A DNA stretch of 64,000 bases from Kosakonia sacchari SP1 (lineage in GTDB: Bacteria > Pseudomonadota > Gammaproteobacteria > Enterobacterales > Enterobacteriaceae), in NCBI RefSeq assembly GCF_000300455.3, contig NZ_CP007215.2, forward strand, positions 2,418,001-2,482,000, given 5' to 3'. Positions 1 to 8,885 of this stretch are shown piece by piece. The position numbers and the translations under genes were made by a program. Numbering within the stretch: the first letter of the stretch is position 1; every line of letters begins with the position of its first letter. The notes beneath the pieces are model-generated. The model made no database searches. It saw only the letters and a program-made list of their open reading frames with translations, and was not told where the DNA came from.

Positions 1-408
1 GTCGGCTCCGGCACGAACCAGGAGGCGATCCTGCTGGCGTGGAACGCGGAAAACGTGAAAAAGGGGCTGAAACCCTTTACGCCGGTCTACACCAAAGATG
101 ACGCCGCCCAGACGCTGGCGCTGCAATCCGGTCGCGCCGACGCTTACTTCGGCCCGAACGTGATTGGCGCGTGGAAAGCGGCACTGACCGGCAAAACCAA
201 ACTGGTTGGCAGCGTGGACGGCGGCTGGCCGAACGCGGCCCATATCGCCGTCACGTTACGTAAAGGCAGCGGGCTGGTTGAAGCGGTGCAAACGGCGCTC
301 AATGGCGCTATCAAAACCGGTGACTACGACAAAGTGCTCAATCGCTGGGGCGAGGGCGTAGAACGTATTCCGGCGTCGGAGGTGAATCCGGCGGGGCTTG
401 GCGATTAA
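1..408 (+). CDS. Amino-acid ABC transporter substrate-binding protein, 3' part only
   Basis: The reading frame is open from the first base, so only the C-terminal 135 residues are present. They match the C-terminal lobe of family 3 (polar amino-acid) periplasmic binding proteins and are clearly paralogous to the complete binding protein at 2628-3521: both share VGSGTNQE, QSGRAD, FGP, KAAL and an RWGE...VNP ending. It is followed at once by the GNAT, permease and ATPase genes, so it is the first visible gene of that operon. The substrate is not readable from sequence. The signal peptide and N-lobe lie outside the window. Confidence 0.85.
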   Translation, partial: VGSGTNQEAILLAWNAENVKKGLKPFTPVYTKDDAAQTLALQSGRADAYFGPNVIGAWKAALTGKTKLVGSVDGGWPNAAHIAVTLRKGSGLVEAVQTALNGAIKTGDYDKVLNRWGEGVERIPASEVNPAGLGD

Positions 409-418
409 GGAGGTTGTC

Positions 419-928
419 ATGAGTGAACATTTTCGCGATGTCTCGCCAGACGCACCGGAATTACAGCCGATTTTAGACGGGCTGTTTGGTGAATACGCTG
501 CACGATATGGCGACTATTTTTCCCGCAGCGCCGAAGTGGAACTCACCGAGTGGTATTTAGCGCCGCAGGGGCTGTTTATAGTGCTGGAGCGTGACGGAGA
601 AATTATCGCGACCGGTGCCTACAAACCGTTTGATGCCCATACGGCGGAAATCAAACGCATCTGGACGAAGCAGGCACTGCGTAAGCAAGGGCTGGCGGCC
701 AAAATCGTGCAGGAGCTGGAGCGGCGCGCGTTACTGGCCGGTTACAGCCATATCTACCTGACCACCGGCTTTCGCCAGCCGGAAGCGGTGCGGCTTTATC
801 TGAGCCAGGGCTATCAGCCGCAGTTTGATGTCCATCGCGATCCGGAAGAGTACAGCCAGCCGCCGTTTGACGGTCGGTTGCGGTTTACTAAAGCGTTGTC
901 GGTTGAGCGTTTAAGCAAAACCGCCTGA
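419..928 (+). CDS. GNAT-family N-acetyltransferase
   Basis: A 169-residue GNAT acetyltransferase. The acetyl-CoA pyrophosphate loop is seen as RKQGLAAKIV near the middle, followed by the usual TGFRQPEAVRLY and YLSQGY segment. The ATG is preceded by a strong AAGGAGG just after the stop of the upstream binding-protein gene; an in-frame TTG 21 bases earlier lies inside that gene and has no ribosome site. It sits between transporter genes with about 10 bp on each side, so it is co-transcribed with them and may modify the imported compound. That role is inference; the acceptor substrate is unknown. Confidence 0.8.
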   Translation: MSEHFRDVSPDAPELQPILDGLFGEYAARYGDYFSRSAEVELTEWYLAPQGLFIVLERDGEIIATGAYKPFDAHTAEIKRIWTKQALRKQGLAAKIVQELERRALLAGYSHIYLTTGFRQPEAVRLYLSQGYQPQFDVHRDPEEYSQPPFDGRLRFTKALSVERLSKTA

Positions 929-937
929 GGAGCGACC

Positions 938-1861
938 ATGAAAAATACAGAAACCATCAAAGTGGTACCCGCACGCTACCCACTGCGCACGGTCGGCGCG
1001 GTTATTGCACTGTTTGTGCTGGCGGCGATCATTCAGTCCGTGGCTTTTAACCCGCGCTGGGAATGGACAGTGTTCGCCCGTTGGTTTTTCGACCCGGTGA
1101 TCCTCGAAGGCCTGGGGCAGACGCTGTTACTGACTTTGCTCGGCACAGCGCTGAGCGTGATTTTCGGCGGTTTACTGGCGTTAGCCAGGCTTTCGTCGTC
1201 GTGGCTGTTGAGTAGCCTTGCGTGGAGTTATATCTGGCTGTTTCGCTCGCTGCCGTTGATTGTGGTGCTGATCATTCTTTATAACTTCTCCTATCTGTAC
1301 GACACCTTATCGCTTGGCATTCCGTTTACCGGCATCCAGTGGGCGAGTTATCAAACCATTAACGTGCTTGGGCAGTTTTCCACGGCGGTCGTCGGGTTGA
1401 CGCTGGTGCAAAGTGCCTATACCGCCGAGATTATTCGCGGCGGCTTTCTTGGGGTCGATCACGGACAGTACGAAGCGGCGGCCGCGCTGGGGTTACCCGC
1501 CTGGCGGCGCACGCTGCGCATTATTCTGCCGCAGGCGCTGCGCACGATTTTACCCTCCGGTTTTAACGAGATAATCAGCCTCGCCAAGGGCACGGCAATG
1601 GTTTATGTGTTGGCGATGCCGGAGCTGTTTTACACCATTCAGATGATTTACAACCGCACGCAGGAAGTTATCCCGTTGCTGATGGTTGGCGCAGTCTGGT
1701 ATCTGGTGATCACCAGTGTGCTGTCCGCTATCCAGTATCTGGTTGAACGCTGGCTGGCACGTAGCGAACGCCGTTCAGCGATTTCACCCTCGCGCGTTCG
1801 TTCCTATTCCACTGCCCGCGTAGCGCAAGCGCAGGAGGCTGTTCATGCCAACCTCTCTTAA
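938..1861 (+). CDS. Amino-acid ABC transporter permease
   Basis: A 307-residue inner-membrane permease of the His/Glu/Gln/Arg/opine family. Several hydrophobic segments span about residues 20-240. The cytoplasmic EAA loop reads QYEAAAALGLPAWRR then LPQALR, which is where the ATPase docks. The tail after residue 270 is polar and unusually long. The start has GGAG upstream, and the 3' end overlaps the ATPase gene by 17 bases, indicating translational coupling. Only one permease gene is visible; a homodimer is usual for this arrangement. Confidence 0.88.
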   Translation: MKNTETIKVVPARYPLRTVGAVIALFVLAAIIQSVAFNPRWEWTVFARWFFDPVILEGLGQTLLLTLLGTALSVIFGGLLALARLSSSWLLSSLAWSYIWLFRSLPLIVVLIILYNFSYLYDTLSLGIPFTGIQWASYQTINVLGQFSTAVVGLTLVQSAYTAEIIRGGFLGVDHGQYEAAAALGLPAWRRTLRIILPQALRTILPSGFNEIISLAKGTAMVYVLAMPELFYTIQMIYNRTQEVIPLLMVGAVWYLVITSVLSAIQYLVERWLARSERRSAISPSRVRSYSTARVAQAQEAVHANLS

Positions 1862-2618
1862 TGGTCATATTTCGATTACCGGCGTCAGCAAATATTTTGG
1901 TCGCCATAAAGCGCTGGATGAGGTGTCGCTGGAGATTCCGCCCGGTTCGGTCACAGTGATCCTGGGGCCATCCGGTTCCGGGAAATCAACGCTGCTGCGT
2001 ACCATTAATCACCTTGAGCGGGTGGATGAAGGGTTTATACGCATTGATGGTGAATACATCGGTTATCGCCTGCACGGCGACAAACTGTATGAGCTGAAAG
2101 AGAAGGAGATTTTGCGCCAGCGCGTCAACGTTGGGTATGTGTTTCAGAATTTCAATTTGTTCCCGCACCTGACGGTGCTGGAAAATCTGATTGAAGCGCC
2201 GATTGCCCACAAAAAGCTGAGCCGCAAAGAGGCCATCGATCAGGCATACGATCTGCTGGATGTGGTGGGATTGCGTAATAAAGCCGATGCCTGGTCGCGC
2301 CATCTTTCCGGCGGACAGCAGCAGCGCATCGCCATTGCCCGCGCGCTTTCGCTGCGCCCGCACGTGATGTTGTTCGATGAGCCGACATCGGCGCTGGATC
2401 CGGAACTGGTGGGCGAAGTGCTGGATGTGATCAAAAAGCTGGCACGCGCCGGCTCAACGCTGGTCGTGGTAACCCATGAAATCGGCTTTGCGCGCGAAGT
2501 CGCCGACCAGGTGGTGTTTATGGTCGATGGCAAAATTGTTGAACAGGGAAGCAGTGACGAGGTGCTGAATCACCCGCAGCATCCGCGCACACGCCAGTTT
2601 TTATCGAAGGTCTTATAA
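1845..2618 (+). CDS. Amino-acid ABC transporter ATP-binding protein
   Basis: A 257-residue GlnQ/HisP-type ATPase. Walker A is GPSGSGKST, the Q-loop region is FQNFNLFPHL, the signature is LSGGQQQR, Walker B is MLFDEPTSALD and the switch histidine lies in VVTHE. It energises import by the adjacent permease. The coding region starts inside the 3' end of the permease gene. The next gene, a second binding protein, begins about 10 bp downstream with an AAGGAG ribosome site. Confidence 0.92.
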   Translation: MPTSLNGHISITGVSKYFGRHKALDEVSLEIPPGSVTVILGPSGSGKSTLLRTINHLERVDEGFIRIDGEYIGYRLHGDKLYELKEKEILRQRVNVGYVFQNFNLFPHLTVLENLIEAPIAHKKLSRKEAIDQAYDLLDVVGLRNKADAWSRHLSGGQQQRIAIARALSLRPHVMLFDEPTSALDPELVGEVLDVIKKLARAGSTLVVVTHEIGFAREVADQVVFMVDGKIVEQGSSDEVLNHPQHPRTRQFLSKVL

Positions 2619-2627
2619 GGAGCCACC

Positions 2628-3521
2628 ATGAAACGATTACTGGCGCTGCTGCTGGTCAGCGCGGGCAGTTTCGCCGCCGGGCAGCTTGATTTAAAGGCTA
2701 ATGAACAGCCGATCACGGTGCAGCGCAACGCGGCGGCGATCGCGAAAATCCCGGCGGATTATCGCTTTGTCGAACCGGGGACATTAACGGTGGCGATCTC
2801 GGCGCTTAACTCCCCGCCGCTGGCGCTGGTTGCCAGTGATAACCGCACGCGCATCGGCAGCGATCCGGATATCGCCCGTTTACTGGCGCAAAGCCTCGGG
2901 TTAAAGCTCAAACTGGTGCCCACTGCATGGGAGGACTGGCCACTGGGCATTACGTCCGGGCGTTATGATGTCGCGCTGGTGAATATTGCCGTCACCGAAG
3001 CGCGCAAACAGAAGTTTGACTTCGCCACCTACCGCGCGGATTCACTGGCGTTTTCGGTGAAATCCTCCAGCGCAATTCAGGCTATCCGCTCTGCAGGCGA
3101 TCTCGCCGGTCGCAAAGTGATTGTCGGTTCCGGCACCAACCAGGAGCGCATTCTGCTGCGCTGGAATGAAGAGAACCAGGCCGCCGGTCGCTCGTTAGCG
3201 CAGCCGATTTACCTGACAGATGACGCCTCGGGGAATTTGTATATTCAGTCGGGGCGAGCCGATGTGGTGTTTGGCCCGCAATCCGTCGCGGCCTATAAAG
3301 CAGCGCTTAACGGCAACACGAAAGTCGTCGGCCTGGGGCCGAAAAAAGCGTGGGTCGCAACCACCACGAAAAAAGGGAACGGTCTGGTGTATGCCTTGCA
3401 GGCGGCGCTGGATGGCGCAATCTCGCGCGGTGAATATCAACAGGTGCTGGCGCGCTGGGGAGAGCAGGGGGAAGCGGTTGAACATTCGCAGGTCAACCCA
3501 CCGGGGATCACTTACGATTAA
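2628..3521 (+). CDS. Amino-acid ABC transporter substrate-binding protein (second copy)
   Basis: A 297-residue periplasmic binding protein with a short signal peptide (MKRLLALLLVSAGSFAAG). The two-lobed SBP_bac_3 fold is indicated by GSDPDIARLLAQ, an AWEDW ligand-pocket region, NIAVTEARKQKFDF and the C-lobe motif shared with the partial gene at the window start. Two related binding proteins around a single permease/ATPase set suggest that two related solutes use one channel. This is the last gene of the operon; the hairpin that follows has its T-run on the opposite strand. Confidence 0.9.
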   Translation: MKRLLALLLVSAGSFAAGQLDLKANEQPITVQRNAAAIAKIPADYRFVEPGTLTVAISALNSPPLALVASDNRTRIGSDPDIARLLAQSLGLKLKLVPTAWEDWPLGITSGRYDVALVNIAVTEARKQKFDFATYRADSLAFSVKSSSAIQAIRSAGDLAGRKVIVGSGTNQERILLRWNEENQAAGRSLAQPIYLTDDASGNLYIQSGRADVVFGPQSVAAYKAALNGNTKVVGLGPKKAWVATTTKKGNGLVYALQAALDGAISRGEYQQVLARWGEQGEAVEHSQVNPPGITYD

Positions 3522-3522
3522 A

Positions 3523-3568
3523 CCAAAAAAACGCTGTTCCGCCGGGAGTACAGCTTGCGGAACAGCGT
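3523..3568 (-). terminator. Rho-independent terminator of the aldarate transporter gene
   Basis: A perfect 12-bp stem (ACGCTGTTCCGC with GCGGAACAGCGT, 14-nt loop) is followed on the minus strand by seven T. It lies between two convergent genes and could also slow transcription from the plus-strand operon, although no T-run follows on that side. Confidence 0.85.
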
Positions 3569-3589
3569 GGCGCACCCGAGTCGCCAGTG

Positions 3590-4900
3590 TCAGGCTGTGG
3601 TTGGCGTAAGCGTAATTCGCTCCAGCGAACCAACAATAAACAGATAAGAGAAGAGACCAATCAGCCCCATTGAGCCGACATAGAGGATCGCGTAATCAAA
3701 TGAGTGGGTATTGGCGAGGATCACGCCAATCACCAGCGGTGTAACAATACTCGCCAGGTTGCCGCACATATTGAACACGCCACCGGCTATCCCCAGCACC
3801 TCTTTTGGCGACGTGTCGCTAAGCACGCACCAGCCAAGATTACCAAACCCTTTGGCGAAGAACGCCACGCTCATGGCGGCAATCACCACCACTTCGGAAT
3901 CGGTGTAATTGGCAAGCACAATCACGCAGGAGAGCAGCATGCCGCAGATAACCGGGAATTTACGCGCGGTGGTCAGGCTGTATCCGCGCGTCAACAGCCA
4001 GTCGGATACCACGCCGCCCAGCAGGCCACCGATAAACCCGGCGATAGCCGGAATACTGGCGACAAAGCCCACTTTTAAAATCGACATCCCTTTGGCCTGA
4101 TAAAGATAGGTGGGAAACCAGGTGAGAAAAAACCAGGTAATCGACGTCACGCAGAACTGACCAATATAAACGCCGATCATCATGCGATTCACGCAGACAC
4201 TTTTTATTTGCGCGAAACTGATTTTCGCTGGTCCTTTTTTACTGCCTAATTCCGGTTCGCCACCGCCATCGCGAATATAATCAATTTCATGTTGATTAAT
4301 TTCTTTATGGGATAATGGATCGCGAACTTTAATTAACCAGAATATCCCCAGCATTACACCAATCGCGCCAATATAATAAAAAACATAATGCCAGCTAAGA
4401 GTGTGCAAAATAATCGTCATCAGCGGGGTGATAATGCCTAATGAAATATATTGCGCAGCCTGGTAAACCGCCGTCACAAAACCGCGCTCTTTATTAGGAA
4501 ACCATTGCACGCTAAGACGGCTGTTAGCCGGGAAGGCAGGCGCTTCAATGGCGCCCATCATCAGGCGCAGCACGACCAACACAATGAGCGGGCTGGCATA
4601 CAGATAAATCGTACCCTGAAACATCGTGACGACAGACCAGCCAATCAACGCCACACCATAAACTAACCGCGAGCCATATTTATCCAGCAGCCAGCCGCCG
4701 GGAATTTGCATTACCACATAAGAGATGCCAAATACGGAAAATGCGAGGCCCAGTGCTTCAGGATCAAAACCTAACTCTTTACTCATAATTGGCGCAACAA
4801 CGGAAAGTGTCGCGCGGTCGGCATAATTAAATACCGTGGCAAGAAACAAAAATAACAGAATGCTGTAACGCACATTGGTACGTTTAATTATTGTATTCAT
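3590..4900 (-). CDS. MFS aldarate (galactarate/glucarate/talarate-type) transporter
   Basis: A 436-residue, 12-helix major facilitator of the anion:cation symporter group, resembling E. coli GudP/GarP. Conserved features are FNYADRATLS in helix 1, QIPGGWLLDKYGSR in the helix 2-3 loop, RLMMGAIEAPAFPANSR, and RMMIGVYIGQFC in the C-half. The ATG chosen has AAAGGAG 6 bases upstream; an upstream in-frame ATG has no such site. It lies directly behind the talarate/galactarate dehydratase gene, so it probably brings in that acid sugar. A terminator-like hairpin separates the two genes, which should lower its expression relative to the enzyme. Confidence 0.88.
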   Translation of the reverse strand: MNTIIKRTNVRYSILLFLFLATVFNYADRATLSVVAPIMSKELGFDPEALGLAFSVFGISYVVMQIPGGWLLDKYGSRLVYGVALIGWSVVTMFQGTIYLYASPLIVLVVLRLMMGAIEAPAFPANSRLSVQWFPNKERGFVTAVYQAAQYISLGIITPLMTIILHTLSWHYVFYYIGAIGVMLGIFWLIKVRDPLSHKEINQHEIDYIRDGGGEPELGSKKGPAKISFAQIKSVCVNRMMIGVYIGQFCVTSITWFFLTWFPTYLYQAKGMSILKVGFVASIPAIAGFIGGLLGGVVSDWLLTRGYSLTTARKFPVICGMLLSCVIVLANYTDSEVVVIAAMSVAFFAKGFGNLGWCVLSDTSPKEVLGIAGGVFNMCGNLASIVTPLVIGVILANTHSFDYAILYVGSMGLIGLFSYLFIVGSLERITLTPTTA

Positions 4901-4940
4901 CACAACTCCTTTAACAGGGTTGAATGTCGGTGTAGGGAAC

Positions 4941-4968
4941 AAAAAAGACGGAAGGAGCCTCCCGTCCG
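4941..4968 (-). terminator. Intra-operon terminator or attenuator between dehydratase and transporter
   Basis: Read on the minus strand, GACGGGAG, a 4-nt loop and CTTCCGTC form an 8-bp stem with one G-U pair, followed directly by TTTTTT. It sits just past the dehydratase stop codon and before the transporter ribosome site. Confidence 0.75.
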
Positions 4969-4978
4969 CAATCTATTG

Positions 4979-6175
4979 TTATGGGCGTTTGCCGAATTCG
5001 CAGCTTTGCTGAGTCCAGGCGCGCGCCTGTTCGCTCAGCGTGAAGCCCAGGCCGTGGCGGTCGGAGACATACATCCGGCCATCGCGCAGTTCCAGCTGTT
5101 CGTTAAACAACGGATTCAGCCATTCGAAATGCTCCAGCCACGGTTCCAGCGGGTAGGCGGCAGACAGATGAAGGTGCACTTCCATAGCAAAATGTGGTGC
5201 CAGTTTGCGGTTGTGTTTGGCCGCCAGATCCATGATTTTCAGGAACGGCGAGATGCCGCCAACGCGCGGTGCGTCTGGTTGCACAAAATCACTGGCGTTA
5301 CCGAGGATCAGTTGCTCGTGTTCGCGAAAACTGGTGAGCATCTCGCCGGTGGCGATCGGCGTATCCAGCGCCGCAGCAAGCTGGGCGTGGCCTTCAACAT
5401 CGTAGGCATCGAGCGGCTCTTCAATCCAGATAAGGTTAAATTTCTCCATCTGGCGTCCCATACGAATCGCCGTTTCGCGATCCCATTGCTGGTTGGCATC
5501 CACCATCAGCGGGAAGTCATCGCCCAGCGCTTCGCGCACAGCGGTAAGGCGGCGAATGTCCTCTTTGGTGTCCGGTTGGCCGACTTTGATTTTGATACCG
5601 CCGATGCCGTTTTCACGCGAGATAATGACGTTTTTCAACACCTGATCCAGCGGCGTATGCAGGAAACCGCCCGAGGTGTTGTAGCACTGCACGGAGTCGC
5701 GATGCGCGCCGAGCAGCTTCGCCAGCGGTAAACCGGCGCGTTTGGCTTTCATATCCCACAGCGCAATATCGATAGGGGAGATAGCCTGCACCGCCATCCC
5801 GCTGCGGCCAACGGAGGCTCCCGCCCACAACAGCTTGGTATAAATCTTGTCGATATCGTTGGGATCTTCGCCGAGCAGGTTATCGGCAATCTCTTTGGCA
5901 TGGGCGTAAATCCCCTGACCGCCGGCGCGTTTGGAATAGCTAAAACCGACGCCTTCAAAACCGTCGCGGCTGCGGATTTCGGCAATGATAATCGCCACTT
6001 CGGTCAGCGGCTTTTGCCGCCCGGTCAGCACTTTCGCATCACTTACCGGCGTCGCCAGCGGTAAAAAGGCGAGGGAAAGTTTTACCCACTCGATACGGTC
6101 GCCGGTTTCAGCCGCGGTTTTGACACCGGACGCGCGGGCGTAGGTTACAGCATCGGAATTAGCACTTACGGTCAT
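4979..6175 (-). CDS. L-talarate/galactarate dehydratase (enolase superfamily)
   Basis: A 398-residue mandelate-racemase-subgroup enzyme, very close to the biochemically defined Salmonella L-talarate/galactarate dehydratase. Catalytic bases are visible as K195-x-K197 (in GGIKIKVGQ) and H328 (APHFA). The Mg2+ ligands are D226 (MVDAN), E252 (IEEP) and E278 (ATGEM). It dehydrates the acid sugar to a 2-keto-3-deoxy acid in the cytoplasm. The ATG used here has AGGAG 8 bases upstream; a longer frame reaching 6238 would add 21 non-conserved residues. It is divergent from a LacI-family regulator and upstream of the matching transporter. Confidence 0.93.
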   Translation of the reverse strand: MTVSANSDAVTYARASGVKTAAETGDRIEWVKLSLAFLPLATPVSDAKVLTGRQKPLTEVAIIIAEIRSRDGFEGVGFSYSKRAGGQGIYAHAKEIADNLLGEDPNDIDKIYTKLLWAGASVGRSGMAVQAISPIDIALWDMKAKRAGLPLAKLLGAHRDSVQCYNTSGGFLHTPLDQVLKNVIISRENGIGGIKIKVGQPDTKEDIRRLTAVREALGDDFPLMVDANQQWDRETAIRMGRQMEKFNLIWIEEPLDAYDVEGHAQLAAALDTPIATGEMLTSFREHEQLILGNASDFVQPDAPRVGGISPFLKIMDLAAKHNRKLAPHFAMEVHLHLSAAYPLEPWLEHFEWLNPLFNEQLELRDGRMYVSDRHGLGFTLSEQARAWTQQSCEFGKRP

Positions 6176-6200
6176 GGTTTTGCTCCTGTGAACAACAATA

Positions 6201-6216
6201 ATGTTTGCGCTAACAT
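6201..6216. promoter_or_regulatory. Candidate LacI-family operator 1
   Basis: ATGTTTGCGCTAACAT is a 16-bp palindrome with 14 of 16 positions symmetric and a central GC step, like LacI/GntR-family operators. It lies 26 bp upstream of the dehydratase start, where repressor binding would block transcription. Confidence 0.55.
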
Positions 6217-6353
6217 TTGTAGATCGATAAAAAAACAATCACCAGCTAAACGGGTGGATTTTGTACAACCGTTCACAAACTCAGCGCTAAAAAAGGGGCT
6301 TATTGCTACATTAATCACATTTTTCCGGTGATGACGTCTCGTCACACCTCAAA

Positions 6354-6369
6354 ATGATAGCGATAACAT
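6354..6369. promoter_or_regulatory. Candidate LacI-family operator 2
   Basis: ATGATAGCGATAACAT is a weaker palindrome (12 of 16 positions symmetric) sharing the ATG...AACAT frame with the site at 6201. The 153-bp separation would allow looping or autoregulation of the LacI gene. Confidence 0.4.
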
Positions 6370-6497
6370 TGCGTGAGTGATTTGCGGGTTAACTCACTGA
6401 TTTATGAGGGTAGACAGGCAATGAAAGGAGAAAGCGGTATAATACAAAAACACAAATTATTAATAGCCCATAACCGTCTGGTTCTCTGTGAGTGAAC

Positions 6498-7511
6498 ATG
6501 TCGAAAACCGCCCGTCCTGTGCCGCCGCGCGCGCCCACGCTGGAAGATGTTGCCCGTGCTGCGGGGCTTTCCTCAATGACCGTAAGTAGGGCGCTTAACA
6601 CGCCGCAACTGGTGCGTCCGAAAACGGTGGAAAAAGTGCTCGCCGCCGTTAAAGCAACAGGCTATATCCCGAATGCGTTGGCCGGGGGCCTGGCATCGCG
6701 GCGCAGCAAATTGATTGCCGTGGTTGTCCCGCAGATCAATAACAATATGTTTGTCGATACGATCCAGGCCATCAGCGATGAACTGGCTAAGCGCGGTTAT
6801 CATATGCTGCTGTGCGTCGCCGGTTATACCCAGCAAACCGAAGCGGAGCTGGTCGCAGCGCTGTTGTCGCGCCGCCCGGATGGTATTGTGCTGACCGGTA
6901 TTCACCACTCAACCGATTTGAAAAAAGTGATCCTCAACGCCAGTGTGCCGGTAGTGGAAATCTGGGATTTAACGCCCACACCGCTGGATATGCTGGTCGG
7001 TTTTTCGCATGAGAAAGTGGGGCAGGCTACCGCAGAATATCTGCTGCGCAAAGGGTATCGCCGCCCGGGTTTGCTATGGACGGTTGATAAGCGCGCCTCG
7101 CAACGTAAAGCAGGGCTGTGTGAAGCGTTGGCGCGTCATGGCATTACCGATCCGCTCAGTGTGGATGTGGCGCTGCCGGCACGCTTTACCTCAGGGCGCG
7201 AAGGGTTGTCGCAGTTACTGGCGCTGGGTGAGTCCGACGTGATTGTTTGCAGCTCCGACACGCTGGCGCAGGGGGCCATTGTTGAAGCGCAAGCGCGTGG
7301 TCTGTGCGTACCGCAGGATGTGGCGGTTATTGGTTTTGGCGATCTCGATTTCGCCGCCGGGAATAATCCCGCTATCACCACGGTGAGCGTCGACAGGCAA
7401 ATCATTGGCCAGCGCGCGGCAACCCTGCTAATGGAGCGTATCGAAGGGACAAGTTCCGGGGAGGAGATCGTGGATATCGGTTTTCACTTTATTGAACGGG
7501 AATCAGCGTGA
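6498..7511 (+). CDS. LacI-family transcriptional regulator, likely of aldarate genes
   Basis: A 337-residue repressor with an N-terminal LacI helix-turn-helix (TLEDVARAAGLSSMTVSRALN) and hinge helix (NALAGGLASRRSK), then a periplasmic-binding-protein-like sensor domain. It resembles the GntR (gluconate) branch. An in-frame GTG 6 bases upstream is a possible alternative start; neither has a strong ribosome site. Divergent placement beside the dehydratase and paired palindromes in the gap suggest that it represses the dehydratase/transporter genes and responds to an acid sugar. Confidence 0.87.
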   Translation: MSKTARPVPPRAPTLEDVARAAGLSSMTVSRALNTPQLVRPKTVEKVLAAVKATGYIPNALAGGLASRRSKLIAVVVPQINNNMFVDTIQAISDELAKRGYHMLLCVAGYTQQTEAELVAALLSRRPDGIVLTGIHHSTDLKKVILNASVPVVEIWDLTPTPLDMLVGFSHEKVGQATAEYLLRKGYRRPGLLWTVDKRASQRKAGLCEALARHGITDPLSVDVALPARFTSGREGLSQLLALGESDVIVCSSDTLAQGAIVEAQARGLCVPQDVAVIGFGDLDFAAGNNPAITTVSVDRQIIGQRAATLLMERIEGTSSGEEIVDIGFHFIERESA

Positions 7512-7515
7512 TCTC

Positions 7516-8043
7516 ATGAGAATTAACGTTATCGGTACCAGCGGCAGCGGAAAATCGACGCTGGCGAAACGTCTGGCCAGCCAGCTCAATGTGCCTTACA
7601 TCGAAATGGATCTGCTTTACTGGCGTCCCAACTGGCAGGGGACGCCGGATGAGGAGTTGTATTCGCGTCTGGAAAAACTGCTGGAACAACCCGGCTGGGT
7701 GCTCGATGGCAACTATAACCGCAGCCGCGACATTAAATGGCGGCATGTGGATCTGGTGGTGTGGGTCGATTTCGGATTCTGGCGCACACTACGCCAGGTG
7801 ACGCTTCGCGCCATCGCACGCGCCAGAAGCAAACAGGAGTTATGGCCTGGAACCGGCAATCGCGAAAGCCTGCGTCGTGTTTTTTTGAGCCGCGAGTCGA
7901 TCATTCTCTGGTCGTTAAAGACCTGGCGCAAAAACCGCGAACGTTATGCGCGGGATATGGCCGATCCGCGTTATCAGCATTTGCGCTTTGTCCGCCTTAC
8001 CACGCCGCAACAAGTTGACGAATTTCTCGCCAGCCTGACCTAA
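7516..8043 (+). CDS. P-loop nucleoside-kinase-like ATPase (FlaR/adenylate-kinase-like)
   Basis: A 175-residue small P-loop protein with Walker A GTSGSGKST at residues 7-15. An acceptor region follows (EMDLLYWRPNW, then WVLDGNYNRSRD), as in shikimate/adenylate-kinase-like proteins once annotated as DNA topology modulation proteins. The start lies 4 bp past the LacI stop, so it is probably translated from the same mRNA. The substrate is unknown. Confidence 0.75.
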   Translation: MRINVIGTSGSGKSTLAKRLASQLNVPYIEMDLLYWRPNWQGTPDEELYSRLEKLLEQPGWVLDGNYNRSRDIKWRHVDLVVWVDFGFWRTLRQVTLRAIARARSKQELWPGTGNRESLRRVFLSRESIILWSLKTWRKNRERYARDMADPRYQHLRFVRLTTPQQVDEFLASLT

Positions 8044-8076
8044 GCTTAAGGCTCATCCTGAACATAAGGAGCCCTT

Positions 8077-8697
8077 ATGATTACGGTTTATGGTGTTCCC
8101 GGCTGGGGATCGGCCATCAGCGAAGTAATGCTGACGCTGGCAGATATCCCTTATCACTTCGTCAATGTCGATGGCTTCGACAAACCCGGCCCACAGCAGG
8201 ATACCCTGCGAAAATTAAACCCGCTATGCCAGGTGCCAACCCTGCAACTGGATGATGGCAGCGTGATGACGGAATCCGCCGCCGTAGCGCTGATGATCCT
8301 CGACCAGCGCCCGGATTTCGCTCCCGCCGCCGGTACCGCGCAACGCCAGCAGTTCTGGCGGTTGTTGGTGTGGCTTGTCGCGAATGTCTATCCCACTTTT
8401 ACCTACGCCGATTACCCGGAACGCTGGGCCGCAGATGCGCCGGGTCAACTGGTAGAAAATTGCCAGAAGTATCGTAAATCGCTCTATCTGTGGCTCGACA
8501 CGCAATTGCAGGCAACGCCTTATGCTTTTGGTCAACAACTGACGCTATTGGATATTTATCTTTGCGTCATGCGCACATGGGGGCCGCGTCATGCATGGTT
8601 TGCCGAGCACGCGCCAAATATTACCGCCATCGCCGATGCGGTATGCCAGTTACCGCAATTACAAACCGTGCTGCGAAATAATGAAATTATCCGTTAA
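8077..8697 (+). CDS. Glutathione S-transferase family protein
   Basis: A 206-residue protein with an N-terminal thioredoxin-like domain (VYGVPGWGSA, NPLCQVPTLQLDDG, then the glutathione-binding MTESAAV) and an all-helical C-terminal domain containing LTLLDIYLCVM. The ATG has AAGGAG 7 bases upstream. It probably conjugates or reduces substrates with glutathione in the cytoplasm. Neighbours give no hint of the substrate. Confidence 0.85.
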   Translation: MITVYGVPGWGSAISEVMLTLADIPYHFVNVDGFDKPGPQQDTLRKLNPLCQVPTLQLDDGSVMTESAAVALMILDQRPDFAPAAGTAQRQQFWRLLVWLVANVYPTFTYADYPERWAADAPGQLVENCQKYRKSLYLWLDTQLQATPYAFGQQLTLLDIYLCVMRTWGPRHAWFAEHAPNITAIADAVCQLPQLQTVLRNNEIIR

Positions 8698-8885
8698 CCC
8701 GTAATTTCGGATTATTTTAATATTCTTAGCATCTCGTATAAGTTGAAGCGGTATATAAACAGAGGGCGAGAAAAAATAATTTGAAATCGCCCCGCTTATA
8801 TGAGACAACATTTGGCGAATTTTCGTAGTCGACGCAATATTGCAGCTATACAGCAAAATCGGAATAATAATTTAACAGGGTGAAA

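Larger units (their letters stand above)
6176..6497. other. Intergenic control region between dehydratase and LacI regulator
   Basis: 322 bp without a gene. It holds the divergent promoters and at least two imperfect palindromes of the LacI/GntR operator type, annotated separately. I see no RNA gene here. Confidence 0.6.
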
